From the NCBI GenBank assembly GCA_963780045.1, contig CAVZZZ010000005.1, positions 248,001-312,000 on the forward strand: 64,000 nucleotides of DNA, in the 5' to 3' direction. Below the pieces are notes generated by a model, which ran no database searches, was not told the DNA's origin, and saw nothing but the letters and a program-made list of their open reading frames with translations. This stretch comes from JANXQG01 sp963780045. GTDB taxonomy: Bacteria > Planctomycetota > Planctomycetia > Pirellulales > Thermoguttaceae. Position numbers and translations under genes: made by a program. Positions 46,524 through 56,111 of the stretch are shown here, in pieces (position 1 is the stretch's first letter; the number at the start of each line of letters is the position of its first letter).

Positions 46524-47593
46524 AAGCCGTCGAGCTTGCCCTGCGGCAGCTTGACCCCGCGGCCGAGGTCGTGAACGTCGACGTGTTGGACCTCACCAAC
46601 GCCGCCTTCCGCCGCGTTTATGGAAAGCTCTATATCGACCTGGTGAACTCCGCCCCGCACCTGCTGGGCCTCGCCTACGACATGCTCGATAAACCGCCAT
46701 CCGCGCAGCGGAAATCCGACCGTCTGCGGCTCGCTGTCGAGCGGGTGAACCTCGGCAAGTTCCTCAAGCTGCTGCGGGACCAATCGTGGGACGCTATCGT
46801 CAATACGCACTTCCTGCCCGCCGAGATCGTGGCCTCTCTCCGCGCCAAGGGCGATATCTCCACGCCACAGCTTACCGCTACAACCGACTTCGAGACGCAC
46901 CGCCTTTGGGTCAACGAGCCGTGCGACCACTACTTCACCGCCACTGACGAAGGCGCCGCATACCTGGCCTACTGGGGCGTGCCGCAAGAGCGGATTTCCG
47001 TGACGGGAATTCCCATCCATCCCGTCTTCAGCCAGGAAAAAGACGCTTGCGAATGCCGCCGCCGGCTCGGGCTGGGCGACGATCGGCCCGTGATCGTGCA
47101 GATGGGCGGCGGCTTCGGCATGGGTCCGGTGGAAAAGATCTTCGCCGGCCTCTTGGCAGTGGAACGCCCGCTGGAAATCGTCGTCGTGGCCGGCCGCAAC
47201 GAGCCGCTGAAAGCCCGGCTGGAATCACTGCAAGCGCCGCCGCGGCACCGCGTCCACGTGTTGGGCTTCACCCGCGAGATCGACGAGCTCATGGCCGCCG
47301 CCGACATCGTGATTTCCAAGCCGGGCGGCCTGACGACATCGGAGGTATTGGCCCGCGGCGCGGCGATGATCATCGCCAACCCCGTGCCGGGCCAAGAGAC
47401 GCGAAACAGCGATTTCATCCTGGAGAACGGCGCGGGCGTGAAGGTGAACAACCTGCCCACGCTTGCCCACAAGCTCACTCGCCTTTTGGACGAGCCTGCT
47501 CGATTGCAGCAGATGAAGGCCGCCGCGCGGCTGCTCGGCCGGCCAAGAGCGGCGTTCGAGGTGGCCAAAGCTGCGCTGGAGTGGAAAAGATAA
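46463..47593 (+). CDS. MGDG-synthase/UgtP-like glycosyltransferase (GT28)
   Basis: 376 residues of the GT-B family that glycosylates diacylglycerol or similar lipids at the membrane. RILVLSASVGAGHLRAAEAV is the N-terminal acceptor-lobe signature. SVTGIPIHPVF, QMGGGFGMGPVEKI and the nucleotide-sugar site ISKPGGLTTSEVLARG with NPVPGQETRN are in the C-lobe. No membrane helix, as usual. The donor is likely UDP-glucose or UDP-galactose. The first 20 codons recur as a fragment at 53.1 kb. Confidence 0.88.
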   Translation: MPKRILVLSASVGAGHLRAAEAVELALRQLDPAAEVVNVDVLDLTNAAFRRVYGKLYIDLVNSAPHLLGLAYDMLDKPPSAQRKSDRLRLAVERVNLGKFLKLLRDQSWDAIVNTHFLPAEIVASLRAKGDISTPQLTATTDFETHRLWVNEPCDHYFTATDEGAAYLAYWGVPQERISVTGIPIHPVFSQEKDACECRRRLGLGDDRPVIVQMGGGFGMGPVEKIFAGLLAVERPLEIVVVAGRNEPLKARLESLQAPPRHRVHVLGFTREIDELMAAADIVISKPGGLTTSEVLARGAAMIIANPVPGQETRNSDFILENGAGVKVNNLPTLAHKLTRLLDEPARLQQMKAAARLLGRPRAAFEVAKAALEWKR

Positions 47594-47764
47594 CCTCCTT
47601 CCACCCGTCGCAGACCTTATCATCCCTCCGCAAGTTGTGCGGGATATTCCGCCGCGGACGGGTTTTATTTGCCGGGTTTGGACTTCGCGCACTAGGTTTA
47701 CAGTGGCGTGGGCGCCTTGTTAGCGTTTGCGCCAATCGTAGCTCGCGAAGGACCTGTAGCGGTT

Positions 47765-48424
47765 ATGCAACCTCGGAAATCATGGCTGCCTTGGCTCGCG
47801 CTTGGCGTATGGATCGTCGCGATTGGCTGCGGGGTCGTTTATGCCTGGGTCTACGAATCGACGTCGGCGGCCGTCGCCGCCGCGGCCGATCGCTGGCCCG
47901 CGGGGAGTACTTGCACGCTCTCGCCCGAAGGCGCAACGCTGGTGATGTTCGTGCATCCTCATTGCCCCTGCTCGCGCGCGACTCTTGCGGAACTGGCGGT
48001 GCTGATGACGCACTGCCGCGGCCGGCTCCATGCCGAGGTCATGTTCTTGCAGCCGCCGTCGTTCAGCGACGAGTGGACTCACAGTGATCTTTGGGAGAGC
48101 GCTTCGCGGATACCGGACGTCGCAGCCCGCATCGATGTCGGCGCGGCCGAGCAGCGCCGCTTCGGTGCCCGCGTTTCGGGAGAAACGTTCGTCTATTCGG
48201 CCGGCGGTGAATTGTTGTTTCACGGCGGGATTACCGCGGGCCGCGGGCACGTGGGCGACAACGCTGGGCGTACAGCCATTGAATCACTCGTCGCGGCACC
48301 GGGTCACGGATCGCGGGTCGGTGGAGTCTCGCAGGTCCGCGGCACGCCCGTCTTCGGCTGCCAACTGCAATCGCCGGAAGGCTGCACCGCCGCCTGCCGT
48401 GCGGCAGGAGGACCCGGCCCATGA
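47765..48424 (+). CDS. Membrane-anchored thioredoxin-like (RedB-type) protein
   Basis: 219 residues. One N-terminal membrane anchor (LPWLALGVWIVAIGCGVVYAW) is followed by a thioredoxin-like domain with the unusual HPHCPCSRATL motif (C67, C69), so the pair is C-x-C rather than CxxC. Further family segments are GGELLFHGGI and RGTPVFGCQL. The start is ATG 47765; in-frame codons further up give no signal. The stop overlaps the histidine kinase start by four bases (ATGA), so redox sensing for the kinase is a reasonable guess. Confidence 0.75.
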   Translation: MQPRKSWLPWLALGVWIVAIGCGVVYAWVYESTSAAVAAAADRWPAGSTCTLSPEGATLVMFVHPHCPCSRATLAELAVLMTHCRGRLHAEVMFLQPPSFSDEWTHSDLWESASRIPDVAARIDVGAAEQRRFGARVSGETFVYSAGGELLFHGGITAGRGHVGDNAGRTAIESLVAAPGHGSRVGGVSQVRGTPVFGCQLQSPEGCTAACRAAGGPGP

Positions 48425-50598
48425 CCCGATCCAGCGAACCGTCGGAAATTGCCGCACGAGAGGACGCCTTTCTCTCGAACCACCAGCAGCAGATTTATCG
48501 CCGCACGGACCGGATGTTCGCCGTGCTCATGCCGCTGCAATGGCTGGCGGCCGTGGCCGGGGCTTTCTGGCTTTCGCCGCGGACCTGGGACGGCGCCCAC
48601 AGCAGCGTCCACCCGCACGTATGGCTGGCGATTTTCTTCGGCGGCGGCTTGTGCAGCCTGCCGGTGGCGCTGGCGATCTTCGCGCCCGGAAGGGCCATCA
48701 CGCGGCACACGATCGCCGTGGCGCAGGTGCTCTTTTCGTCGCTGTTGATCCACGTCAGCGGCGGGCGGATCGAGACGCACTTCCACGTTTTCGGCTCCCT
48801 GGCGTTTTTGGCGGCCTATCGCGACTGGCGCGTGCTGATCCCGGCGACTATCGTCGTGGCCGTGGACCACCTGGTGCGCGGCGTCTTCTGGCCGGAAACG
48901 GTCTTCGGAATCCTCGCGCCAAGCCCCTGGCGCTGGCTGGAGCACGCCGGCTGGGTGCTCTTCGAGGACCTGTTCCTGATCATCATCATCCGCCAGACGG
49001 TCGGCGAGATGCGCTCCCTGGCGGAACAGACGGTGCAGTTGGAAAGCAACCACGCGCAACTCATGCTGGCCAAGGAGCAGGCGGAAGCCGCCAACGCCGC
49101 CAAGAGCGAGTTCCTCGCCAACATGAGCCATGAAATCCGCACCCCGCTGGGCGGAATCCTGGGCTACACGGAGGTCCTCCGTCGCGGCGCCTCGCCCGAG
49201 CGGCGCGACGACTACCTCGCCACCATCCAGGCCAGTGGCGAACATCTGCTCACGCTCATCAACGACATCCTCGACCTCTCCAAGATCGAGGCCGGGCGAA
49301 TGGAATGCGATCGGGTCCGCTGTTCGCCGCACGAAGTCTTCGCCGAGGTGCTCTCCGTGATGCGGGTCCGCGCCCAGGCCAAGGAGCTGCGCCTCGACTG
49401 CCAGTGGACCACGCCCGCGCCGGCGACGATCCTCTCCGATCCCGCGCGACTGCGGCAGTTGCTCATGAACCTCACCGCAAACGCCATCAAGTTCACCGAG
49501 ACGGGCGGCGTCAAGATCCGCGCGGCCGTGGACCATTGCGAACCCCAGCCGCGCTTGATTTGCGAGGTCGAAGACACCGGCATCGGCATCGCCGACGAGC
49601 ACTTGGAGCGGATCTTCAATCCCTTCGACCAGGCCGACAACTCGATTACGCGCAAGTACGGCGGCACCGGACTGGGACTCACGATCAGCCGCCACATCGC
49701 CCGCGAGCTGGGCGGTGAAATCAGCGTGCAGAGCGCGCCGCAAAAGGGAAGCATCTTCCGCTTTGCCGTCGCCACCGGGTCCTTGGACGGCGTGCCGATG
49801 CTGGAAAAGCCCGTCAGCGAGGTCTTCCGGCCGAAGTCTTCTGCTCCGGCGAGCGCCTCCGCGCAGCGGTCGCTCGCGCCGCTGCGCGTGCTGCTGGTCG
49901 AGGACGGGGAAACAAACCGGGATTTTATTTCGCTCGTGCTCCGCGAAGCCGGGGCCACGGTCGTTTTGGCGTGCAACGGCCGCGCGGGCCTCGATGCCGC
50001 GATTGACCAGCCGTTTGCCCTCGTCCTCATGGACATGCAAATGCCCGTCATGGACGGATACACGGCTGCGCGCGCGATGCGAACGGCCGGGCTGCGGCTG
50101 CCGATTATCGCCTTGACTGCGCACGCCATGCGCGGCGACGAGGCGCGGTGCCTTGCGGCGGGCTGTACCGGCTATCTCACCAAGCCCGTGGCCATCGACG
50201 CTTTGCTGGAGACGGTGGCCAAGGCGGCCTACGGCGAGGAGAACGCATCCAACCATGCGCAACCGCCAGACCCGGCAGAAAGGGCAGAGGCGGATCGGTC
50301 GCCGATTTCGTCGACGCTGCAGTCGCCAAAGTTTCAGCGGATCATCGATCAATTCCTCGCGAAGCTTCCCGGGAACCTGGCGGCGATGCGCTCGGCGCTG
50401 GAAGACGAGCAATGGGGTGAGCTGGCCGAGCTGGCCCATTGGCTGAAGGGATCGGGCGGCACCGTCGGCTTCGCCTGCCTGACGGCGCCGGCCCTCGAGT
50501 TGGAGAAGTCGGCCAAGGCGGCCAACGCCGCGTCGGCCCGCGACGCGCTCGGCACGCTGGATGCTTTGTCCGAACGGTTGGAACCGGCAACGGTGTAG
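48421..50598 (+). CDS. Hybrid sensor histidine kinase with receiver and HPt domains
   Basis: 725 residues. Five or six membrane helices occupy 32-190, with the planctomycete-type segment GGRIETHFHVFGSLAFLAAY. A HisKA domain has H237 in NMSHEIRTPLGG; HATPase_c shows DTGIGIADEHLERIFNPF and GGTGLGLTI. A receiver has LRVLLVEDGETN and LMDMQMPVMDG with the phospho-aspartate, and an HPt has LAHWLKGSGGTVGF near residue 670. A complete internal phosphorelay is present. The output is probably the HD-GYP regulator 21 bases downstream. Confidence 0.95.
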   Translation: MTRSSEPSEIAAREDAFLSNHQQQIYRRTDRMFAVLMPLQWLAAVAGAFWLSPRTWDGAHSSVHPHVWLAIFFGGGLCSLPVALAIFAPGRAITRHTIAVAQVLFSSLLIHVSGGRIETHFHVFGSLAFLAAYRDWRVLIPATIVVAVDHLVRGVFWPETVFGILAPSPWRWLEHAGWVLFEDLFLIIIIRQTVGEMRSLAEQTVQLESNHAQLMLAKEQAEAANAAKSEFLANMSHEIRTPLGGILGYTEVLRRGASPERRDDYLATIQASGEHLLTLINDILDLSKIEAGRMECDRVRCSPHEVFAEVLSVMRVRAQAKELRLDCQWTTPAPATILSDPARLRQLLMNLTANAIKFTETGGVKIRAAVDHCEPQPRLICEVEDTGIGIADEHLERIFNPFDQADNSITRKYGGTGLGLTISRHIARELGGEISVQSAPQKGSIFRFAVATGSLDGVPMLEKPVSEVFRPKSSAPASASAQRSLAPLRVLLVEDGETNRDFISLVLREAGATVVLACNGRAGLDAAIDQPFALVLMDMQMPVMDGYTAARAMRTAGLRLPIIALTAHAMRGDEARCLAAGCTGYLTKPVAIDALLETVAKAAYGEENASNHAQPPDPAERAEADRSPISSTLQSPKFQRIIDQFLAKLPGNLAAMRSALEDEQWGELAELAHWLKGSGGTVGFACLTAPALELEKSAKAANAASARDALGTLDALSERLEPATV

Positions 50599-50618
50599 AT
50601 CACGAACCAGACCGATAC

Positions 50619-51832
50619 ATGATGCTTCTGGAAGAAACGTTGCACGACATCGAATTGCCCGCTGAGGCCGCCCGTTCCACGACGGCGCGGGCCGCATCCT
50701 TGTCGCCGCAAAACCTGGAGGCGGCCCGCATTCTGATCGTCGACGACGAATCGGTGAACGTCGAGGTCGTGCAGGCCCATCTGGAAATCGAGGGCTTCTT
50801 CAACCTCGATGCCACGACCGATGCGGCCGTGCGCTCGCGTTGGTGCGATCCAGCCGCCCCGATCTCGTGCTTTTGGACATTCACATGCCCCAGATGAGCG
50901 GCATGGAAATCCTCAAGGCGATTCGCGCCGAGCCGGGAATCGCCATGACGCCGGTCGTGATCCTGACGGCCAGCTCGGGAGACCAGACCAAGCTCGACGC
51001 CTTGCAAAGCGGCGCGAACGATCTCTTGTCCAAGCCGGTGCATGGCGGCGAGTTGGCAGCGCGAATTCGCAACGTGCTTAGCGTCAAGGCCTATCAAGAC
51101 GCCCTCCGGCGGCACAGCGAATCGCTGGAAGATGCCGTGCGGCGGCGGACCGCCGAGCTCGTGGCCTCGCGGCTGGACGTGATTCAATGCCTCGCCCGCG
51201 CCGCGGAGTTTCGTGACGACGACACCGGCGCGGACGTGCGCCGCGTGGGCCGCTACGCCGGCATCCTCGGTCAGCAGATGGGGCTTCCGTCGGCCGTGCT
51301 GGAAATCCTCGAGCCGGCGGCGCAGTTGCACGACGTGGGCAAGATCGGCGTTCCCGACGCCATCCTGTTGAAGCCCGGCAAGCTCGCGCCGGAAGAGTTC
51401 CGGCTCATGCAGAAGCATTGCGGCTGGGGGAAGAGGATCGTGGAATGCGTTCCCGACGACGACGCCAAGCTCATCCGCCGGCACGCCGAGTTCGGCGCGA
51501 AAATCCTCGACACCGGCCGCTCGCCGATCTTGGAGATGGCCAAACGCATCGCCCTGACGCACCACGAGCGCTGGGACGGATCGGGCTATCCGCTGGGACT
51601 GTCGGGCGAGGACATCCCCTTGGAAGGCCGCATCACGGCGGTGGCCGACGTTTTCGACGCGCTTAGCTCGCGGCGCCGCTACAAGCCCGCCTTCCCGCTG
51701 ACCAAGTGCTTTGAGATCCTGGAGGAAGGCCGCAGCACGCACTTCGATCCCGCCGTGCTCGACGCCTTCTTCGCTTGCCGCGATCAGATCGTGGAAGTGC
51801 AGATTGCGCTGGCCGACACGGAAGGCGATTGA
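50619..51832 (+). CDS. Response regulator with HD-GYP phosphodiesterase domain (one frameshift)
   Basis: The receiver starts ARILIVDDESVNVEVVQAHL and, after a frame change near 50835, continues DLVLLDIHMPQMSGMEIL (phospho-aspartate) and LSKPVHGGELAARI. The HD-GYP domain has AQLHDVGKIGVPDAIL (HD pair) and HHERWDGSGYPLGL (GYP), which hydrolyse cyclic-di-GMP. About 404 residues in all. It completes the redoxin-kinase-phosphodiesterase operon, linking an outside redox or membrane cue to cyclic-di-GMP. Confidence 0.9.
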
Positions 51833-52157
51833 CGCGGCGCGCTGCGCTGGAGTTCCGGCTTTAGCCGGCGTGTGCAGCGGAAGCTCGGAGCTACCCTCGC
51901 TTGGCCGCCTGAATGCGAAACTCCAACGCCGGAGTGAATATGGTGACTGTGCTGGCTGCGTCTGGAACGATGACTATTCTGAAATTGTGGCTCAAGTACG
52001 CACGTTCCACGAGGTCCGCGAATTGGCGGCGCAGCCCGGATTCAAGCAGCCGAGTTTTCAGAAGATTCCACGCGGCATTCTTACATTCCGGCTGTCGAAC
52101 GAATTATGCGCCGGTTTTCTTTGAAGTCCGGCGCCGTGGGGAGCCTCTTGCTGCTCG
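51833..52157. repeat. Intergenic with a dispersed 26-base repeat arm
   Basis: Bases 51844-51869 are an exact copy of the 26-base arm found in the Nif3-like gene, here with only a partial partner arm. The rest holds an open fragment (frame ending FQKIPRGILTFRLSNELCAG near 52124) with protein-like composition but no start signal. I would not call it a gene. Confidence 0.6.
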
Positions 52158-52613
52158 TCATTCGGCGTGAACCGAAGCCTCGACGGCGGGACGGTCCGCG
52201 GATGGGGCGAGCGGCAGCGCTGGCTTCTCGGCTTCGACGTTCATGAGAACGACCGCGACTTGCTGGCCATGGACCGTCTCAATACTTGCTTGCTCGACAA
52301 TGCCGGCGGTGTCTCGGTCCGCATAGAGCGAGCGATCCGCCCACATATCCCCGAATCGGGACCGCAATTCATCGAAGGAAAGTCCATGAAGTTCCAGTGA
52401 GTTCGGCTGCCGCGATGGGTCAAACTTCTGCGTCTTCCCGATTTTTCCAACGATGATCATTCCCGGCGTGATACGCGTTCCGACCTTGGGCAGCCCCTTG
52501 GTATCAAGGTGGAGTGTCACACTCGAATCGACAACTGGGAACAAGTCCCACGTGAACTCTTCGGGTTCCCCCAATTCGTCCCTTCCGGCAACAACGGTTA
52601 TCTTTTTGCTCAT
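52158..52613 (-). CDS. Stand-alone protein resembling a segment of RNA polymerase beta subunit
   Basis: 151 residues. By recall alignment, GRDELGEPEEFTWDLFPVVD, LPKVGTRITPGMIIVGKI and DELRSRFGDMWADRSLYA follow the order and spacing of the RpoB region around residues 830-950 (E. coli numbering): RDTKLGPEE, GAEVTGGDILVGKV, LRAIFGEKASDVKDSSL. No other RpoB part is present, and the protein ends in a Pro/Ala-rich tail. Its start overlaps the upstream gene's stop by four bases. An immunity protein or RNAP mimic paired with that gene is my inference; no experiment is known to me. Confidence 0.55.
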   Translation of the reverse strand: MSKKITVVAGRDELGEPEEFTWDLFPVVDSSVTLHLDTKGLPKVGTRITPGMIIVGKIGKTQKFDPSRQPNSLELHGLSFDELRSRFGDMWADRSLYADRDTAGIVEQASIETVHGQQVAVVLMNVEAEKPALPLAPSADRPAVEASVHAE

Positions 52614-53080
52614 AGCCGCCTCAATCGGTCAATAAGGATGTTGATCGCATCAATGTCCTTGTGCGTCAGAAACTGAAAGCTGCCCGCTTTATGCCGCTCG
52701 ACGATCCGCTTGAAAACCCCGGCGTGAAATCCAAGTGGCGAAAGTCCTCTTGCTAAGGCGCGGGTTGCGGCATGGCTTGCGCGGTCAATGCCGTGCTGGA
52801 TCTCCTCAGCCAATTCTATACGATTGACAAGGCCATCTTTCAAGTCCTCCTTTGCTATAACCACGGAGCTTCTCGCATTCTCAAACCGTGATATTCTGCC
52901 TATTTCAAAGCCAAACCCTTCCGATCTCGCGATCTCAGCCGCCTCCTGCTGCGTCACGCCGGACGAATACTCCCAATAATCGTAAGGCTCCTGCAAGCGA
53001 ACGGAGCTCCCGATACTTGATTTGCAATCCCAACCACTGGATACTACCGATTGTACACAGAACAATGAACACTCCGCCAT
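52610..53080 (-). CDS. Possible toxin-domain protein, N-terminus truncated
   Basis: About 130 meaningful residues: VTQQEAAEIARSEGFGFEIG, NRIELAEEIQHGIDRASHAA, AGVFKRIVERHKAGSFQFLT, KDIDAINILIDRL. The pattern, especially the EEIQHGIDRA helix and the C-terminal FQFLTxxDI, recalls toxin domains at the ends of polymorphic toxins, but I cannot name a family. Its first ~22 codons are antisense to the duplicated segment 53011-53143, so the natural start is lost. It is followed, overlapping, by the RpoB-segment-like gene. Confidence 0.45.
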   Translation of the reverse strand: MAECSLFCVQSVVSSGWDCKSSIGSSVRLQEPYDYWEYSSGVTQQEAAEIARSEGFGFEIGRISRFENARSSVVIAKEDLKDGLVNRIELAEEIQHGIDRASHAATRALARGLSPLGFHAGVFKRIVERHKAGSFQFLTHKDIDAINILIDRLRRL

Positions 53081-53143
53081 TCATACCAAAACACATTCTC
53101 GTCCTTTCCGCCTCCGCTTGCGCGGCCCATCTTCAAGCGGCCA
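53011..53143 (+). repeat. Truncated duplicate of the 46391-46523 segment
   Basis: Same length as the source segment, aligning without gaps and including CCACTGGATACTACCGATT. After 53143 similarity stops abruptly. It abuts the truncated toxin-like gene on its left and the membrane-protein gene on its right. Confidence 0.7.
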
Positions 53144-53166
53144 GGATTACAACCAATGGTCTCTAA
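53065..53166 (+). pseudogene. 5' fragment of a UgtP-like glycosyltransferase gene
   Basis: Reads MNTPPFIPKHILVLSASACA, AHLQAA, then an unrelated tail to a stop at 53164-53166. It corresponds to PKRILVLSASVGAGHLRAAE of the intact gene. GAGH has become CAAH, so the glycine-rich loop is lost too. Confidence 0.6.
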
Positions 53167-55019
53167 ACGGGAAACATCGGATCGCCGCCGGCTGCCGCAT
53201 TCCGTTCGCGCAACGAACGTTCAAACGGCGAAACTCCGATCCCACTTGCCCGTCCTGGCCCTTCTGGCCCTCGCGACAGTCCCCGCCCTCGTAATCCTTC
53301 TGCTGATTCTCCAGTACGGCGTAAACGCTCCCTATTATGACCAATGGCAATGCGAGGCCCCGCTGTTCACTAAACTCTGGGAGGGCCGGCTCGGTCTGGC
53401 CGACCTGTGGGCACAGCACAACGAGCACAGGATGTTCTTCCCGCGCTTGGTCTACATTCTGCTAGCATGTGTTACCAACTGGAACGTCACGGCGGAGCTG
53501 ATCGCCACGTGGCTCTGCGTTTGCACGGTCAGCTTTTGCATCTATCGCATGCATCGCAATGTCAGCGGGCCCGTTGGCGCGGCGGGGATGGTCCCCTTCG
53601 TGGCGGCCAACGTGTTGCTGTTCACTCCCGCCAGCAGCGAGGCGTGGCTCTGGGGCGTGAGCCTTGCCAATCTGCTGCCGATGGCCTGCATCATCGGCGC
53701 GATGTCCGTGGCTTGCTCCCGGATGAGACCCAACTGGCGATTGGGCATCAGCGCCGCGCTGGCCGTCGTTGCCACATTCTCTACTGCCAGCGGACTGCTC
53801 TGCTGGATACTTTGCGCGCCTCTGCTGTTTCTCCGCAGCGAGGCGCCGCGCTGGCACGGCCGGCAGTTATGGCCGGCAATTGCATGGGCCGCCGGGTTGG
53901 CCGTTACGGCCGCCGCCTACTTCCATCACTACACCCGTCCCGCGGCGCATCCGCCGCCGCTGGATTCGCTCAAGCACCCGCTGGACGCGCTTGCTTTCTT
54001 TCTGCTTTATCAGGGCAATCCGCTGGCGATCGCCACGCCGGCGGACTATTTCCTTGTCGCCCGGATCATTGGCGGCGTGCTCCTCGGCCTGTTGCTGCTG
54101 GCGTGCGCGTATCTCGCCTTTTGCTGGCGGGACTTCCCTTTCCGCGACCGGGCGCTGGTCTGGACCATGCTGGCTGCTTATTCCCTCGGCAACGGCGCGC
54201 TGATTACCCTCAGCCGGATGGAGCTGGGCATGGCGGCGGCAACCTGGCCGCGCTATATAAGCTACGCGGTCTTCTTGCCGGTGGCGCTCGTTTTTCTGCT
54301 GCCGCTTGTGGCCGAGGATGTGGCGCGGCGGACCGGGCGGCCAATCCTGCGAACGCTCCTGCTCTGGCCATGCTGCGGATTGTTGGCGATCGCGCTGAGC
54401 GCTTCACGCCGTGAAAAGCGTCCAGAGCATGGCGAATTTCCAATCGCTGCGCATCGTCCAGCTTCAAGACAAGGCGCGCCTGTTGTTCATCAACCTCGTG
54501 AAATTCAATCCGTCGCCGAAGGCAATCAACGAGCCGACGCTGGACGACATCCGCCCGTTGGCCGATGCCCTGAACGCGCACGGCTGGTTGCACCCCCCGC
54601 TTATCGACCAACATGCCCACATGCAGGACCTTCAGGACCTCGGCACAGTGGACGCCGGCGACGACGGAGCAATCCAGCAATGGGGCGACGCGGACGAGGG
54701 CAAGATCGGCGTCATCGGCTGGGCGTGCAATGCCCATACGATGTCGCCGGCTGACGCGGTCGTGCTAAGCTGGGAGCGGCCCGGCGGAGCCGCGACGCCG
54801 TTTGCCGTCGCGCCGGTTGCCTTCGAGCGGCCCGGCGAAGCCGACGATTCGCCCTTGCGGTACAGCGGCTGGCGAGTCGACTTCCCCATCGACATGCTGC
54901 CCGAAGGAACGCTCGATGTTCGCGCCTGGACCATCGACACTAGCACGGCCAAAGCGGCTCCGCTTGGCGGGATGTTTCGGCTGACCGTCCCGCCGCGCTC
55001 CGGTCCGAATCTGCCATGA
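53156..55019 (+). CDS. Polytopic membrane protein (one frameshift)
   Basis: About 620 residues. Roughly ten hydrophobic helices span residues 30-420 (for example PVLALLALATVPALVILLLI and WTMLAAYSLGNGALITLSRM), with a loop NAPYYDQWQCE like the first periplasmic loop of PMT-type glycosyltransferases. Near 54402 the frame changes and a ~200-residue soluble C-terminal domain follows (FQSLRIVQLQDKARLLFINL, beta-sandwich-like RVDFPIDMLPEGTLDVRAW). The catalytic DE pair of GT39/83 enzymes is not certain. Function unknown. Confidence 0.7.
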
Positions 55020-55070
55020 GCAGCCTTGCCACGCTGTCACGGCCTGAAAATGGGATGCATCGATCCTTTC

Positions 55071-55649
55071 TCAAGGCGCGTAACGCGTGAAGACAAAGTC
55101 GTGGTCTTTGGCGGGCGTGTGACAGGCGAAGCAGGTTTTCATCACCTTTTCGTCGCTGGGTTTGCCATGCGTGAAGTCGCCAAAGCCCCAGCCGCCAGTA
55201 GCGGCGTATTTCTTGGAGTCCTTGAGCATTACTTGCATGTTCAAGCCCGGGCCGGGAACGAAGGACTGGATGCCGGCGGCGGGAAAACCGCGGGCCAGGA
55301 CTTTGTTGTTGTTTTCCGACGAGACCTCGTCCCAGTGGATCGCGACGACGATCGCCCCGTCCGGGAAAGGAAGTTTTCCCTCGCGATAAGCCTTGATCGC
55401 GATGTCGTTTCCCAGCTCCGCGCGAAGCTGGGCGCCCGTTTTTGGCGTGTCCGGTTTCGCGGCCGGGCCGCTGCCGTTACTCGTTGTCAGCCGGCTCACG
55501 GCGATTAAGTTCCAATTCCTGTAGCCTTGCGGGACCTCACTGAGATAAAGCGGTGCGTCGTCTTTATCGGCCCGTCCAGACGCGAGTGCCGTCAACCCGA
55601 TCGCGACGGCCGCCACTGCAATTGCCAACAATACAGAAGCTGTCTTCAT
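55071..55649 (-). CDS. Cytochrome P460 family protein
   Basis: 192 residues with a signal peptide (ASVLLAIAVAAVAIGLTALA). The fold motifs are LYLSEVPQGYRNWNLIAVSR and FPDGAIVVAIHWDE, and the C-terminal heme site is CFACHTPAKDHDFVFT (CxxCH). P460 proteins are periplasmic hemoproteins oxidising hydroxylamine or binding NO. Monoheme relatives such as cytochrome c'-beta share the fold, so the reaction is open. Lone gene, convergent with the membrane-protein gene. Intact. Confidence 0.85.
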   Translation of the reverse strand: MKTASVLLAIAVAAVAIGLTALASGRADKDDAPLYLSEVPQGYRNWNLIAVSRLTTSNGSGPAAKPDTPKTGAQLRAELGNDIAIKAYREGKLPFPDGAIVVAIHWDEVSSENNNKVLARGFPAAGIQSFVPGPGLNMQVMLKDSKKYAATGGWGFGDFTHGKPSDEKVMKTCFACHTPAKDHDFVFTRYAP

Positions 55650-55815
55650 AGAAACCTCCAGTTTGCCTGATCCAGAATTCTACTGGTGGCGGAACCGCCG
55701 GCAATGGTGATGCGCCAGAGCGGCGAGCCCTGGCGAATCCAGTGTTCGCGATGCATGGTGGTGAATACGATGTGGTAGTGCAAGGAAGTGTAAGTGTTTG
55801 CCACGGTGCCGGGTC

Positions 55816-56006
55816 GTCGCTACGCGACGAATTGGAAAGGCGGAGGGGATGAGAGGCGGTCGGCGCTTCTGTGGGTTGAAACCCGGTTACCATCATAGCG
55901 TCGCTACGCGACGCGGCAATCCGGTCGCGTAGCGACATTTCGACAGTAACCGTGGGATTTATCCCGCGGACCCGCGAGCCAAACCGCACTCGCGTCGCGT
56001 AGCGAC
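55816..56006. repeat. Four copies of a 13-bp palindrome
   Basis: GTCGCTACGCGAC occurs at 55816-55828 and 55900-55912 and its complement GTCGCGTAGCGAC at 55924-55936 and 55994-56006. Each is itself a 5-bp hairpin with a 3-base loop, and the middle two face each other. No gene is seen in 55650-56111. Confidence 0.85.
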
Positions 56007-56111
56007 GCACGAGGCAGCGGTCGCGCCGCTGCCTTTCGGACGCTGCGCGGATCGCGCCGATGTCGTATCATCGAGGGCAAGGCACGACAGAGAGCAGGGG
56101 CATTTATGTCC

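Noticed and set aside
48304..50697. 797-residue minus-strand open frame
   Set aside because: Exactly opposite the histidine kinase, whose motifs are complete. The frame is Arg/His-rich and has no recognisable fold. Similar shadows oppose GT4 (21811-23049), GH130 (26712-28178), SNF2 helicase (30038-31738), gatA (42070-43650) and gatB (43734-45263).
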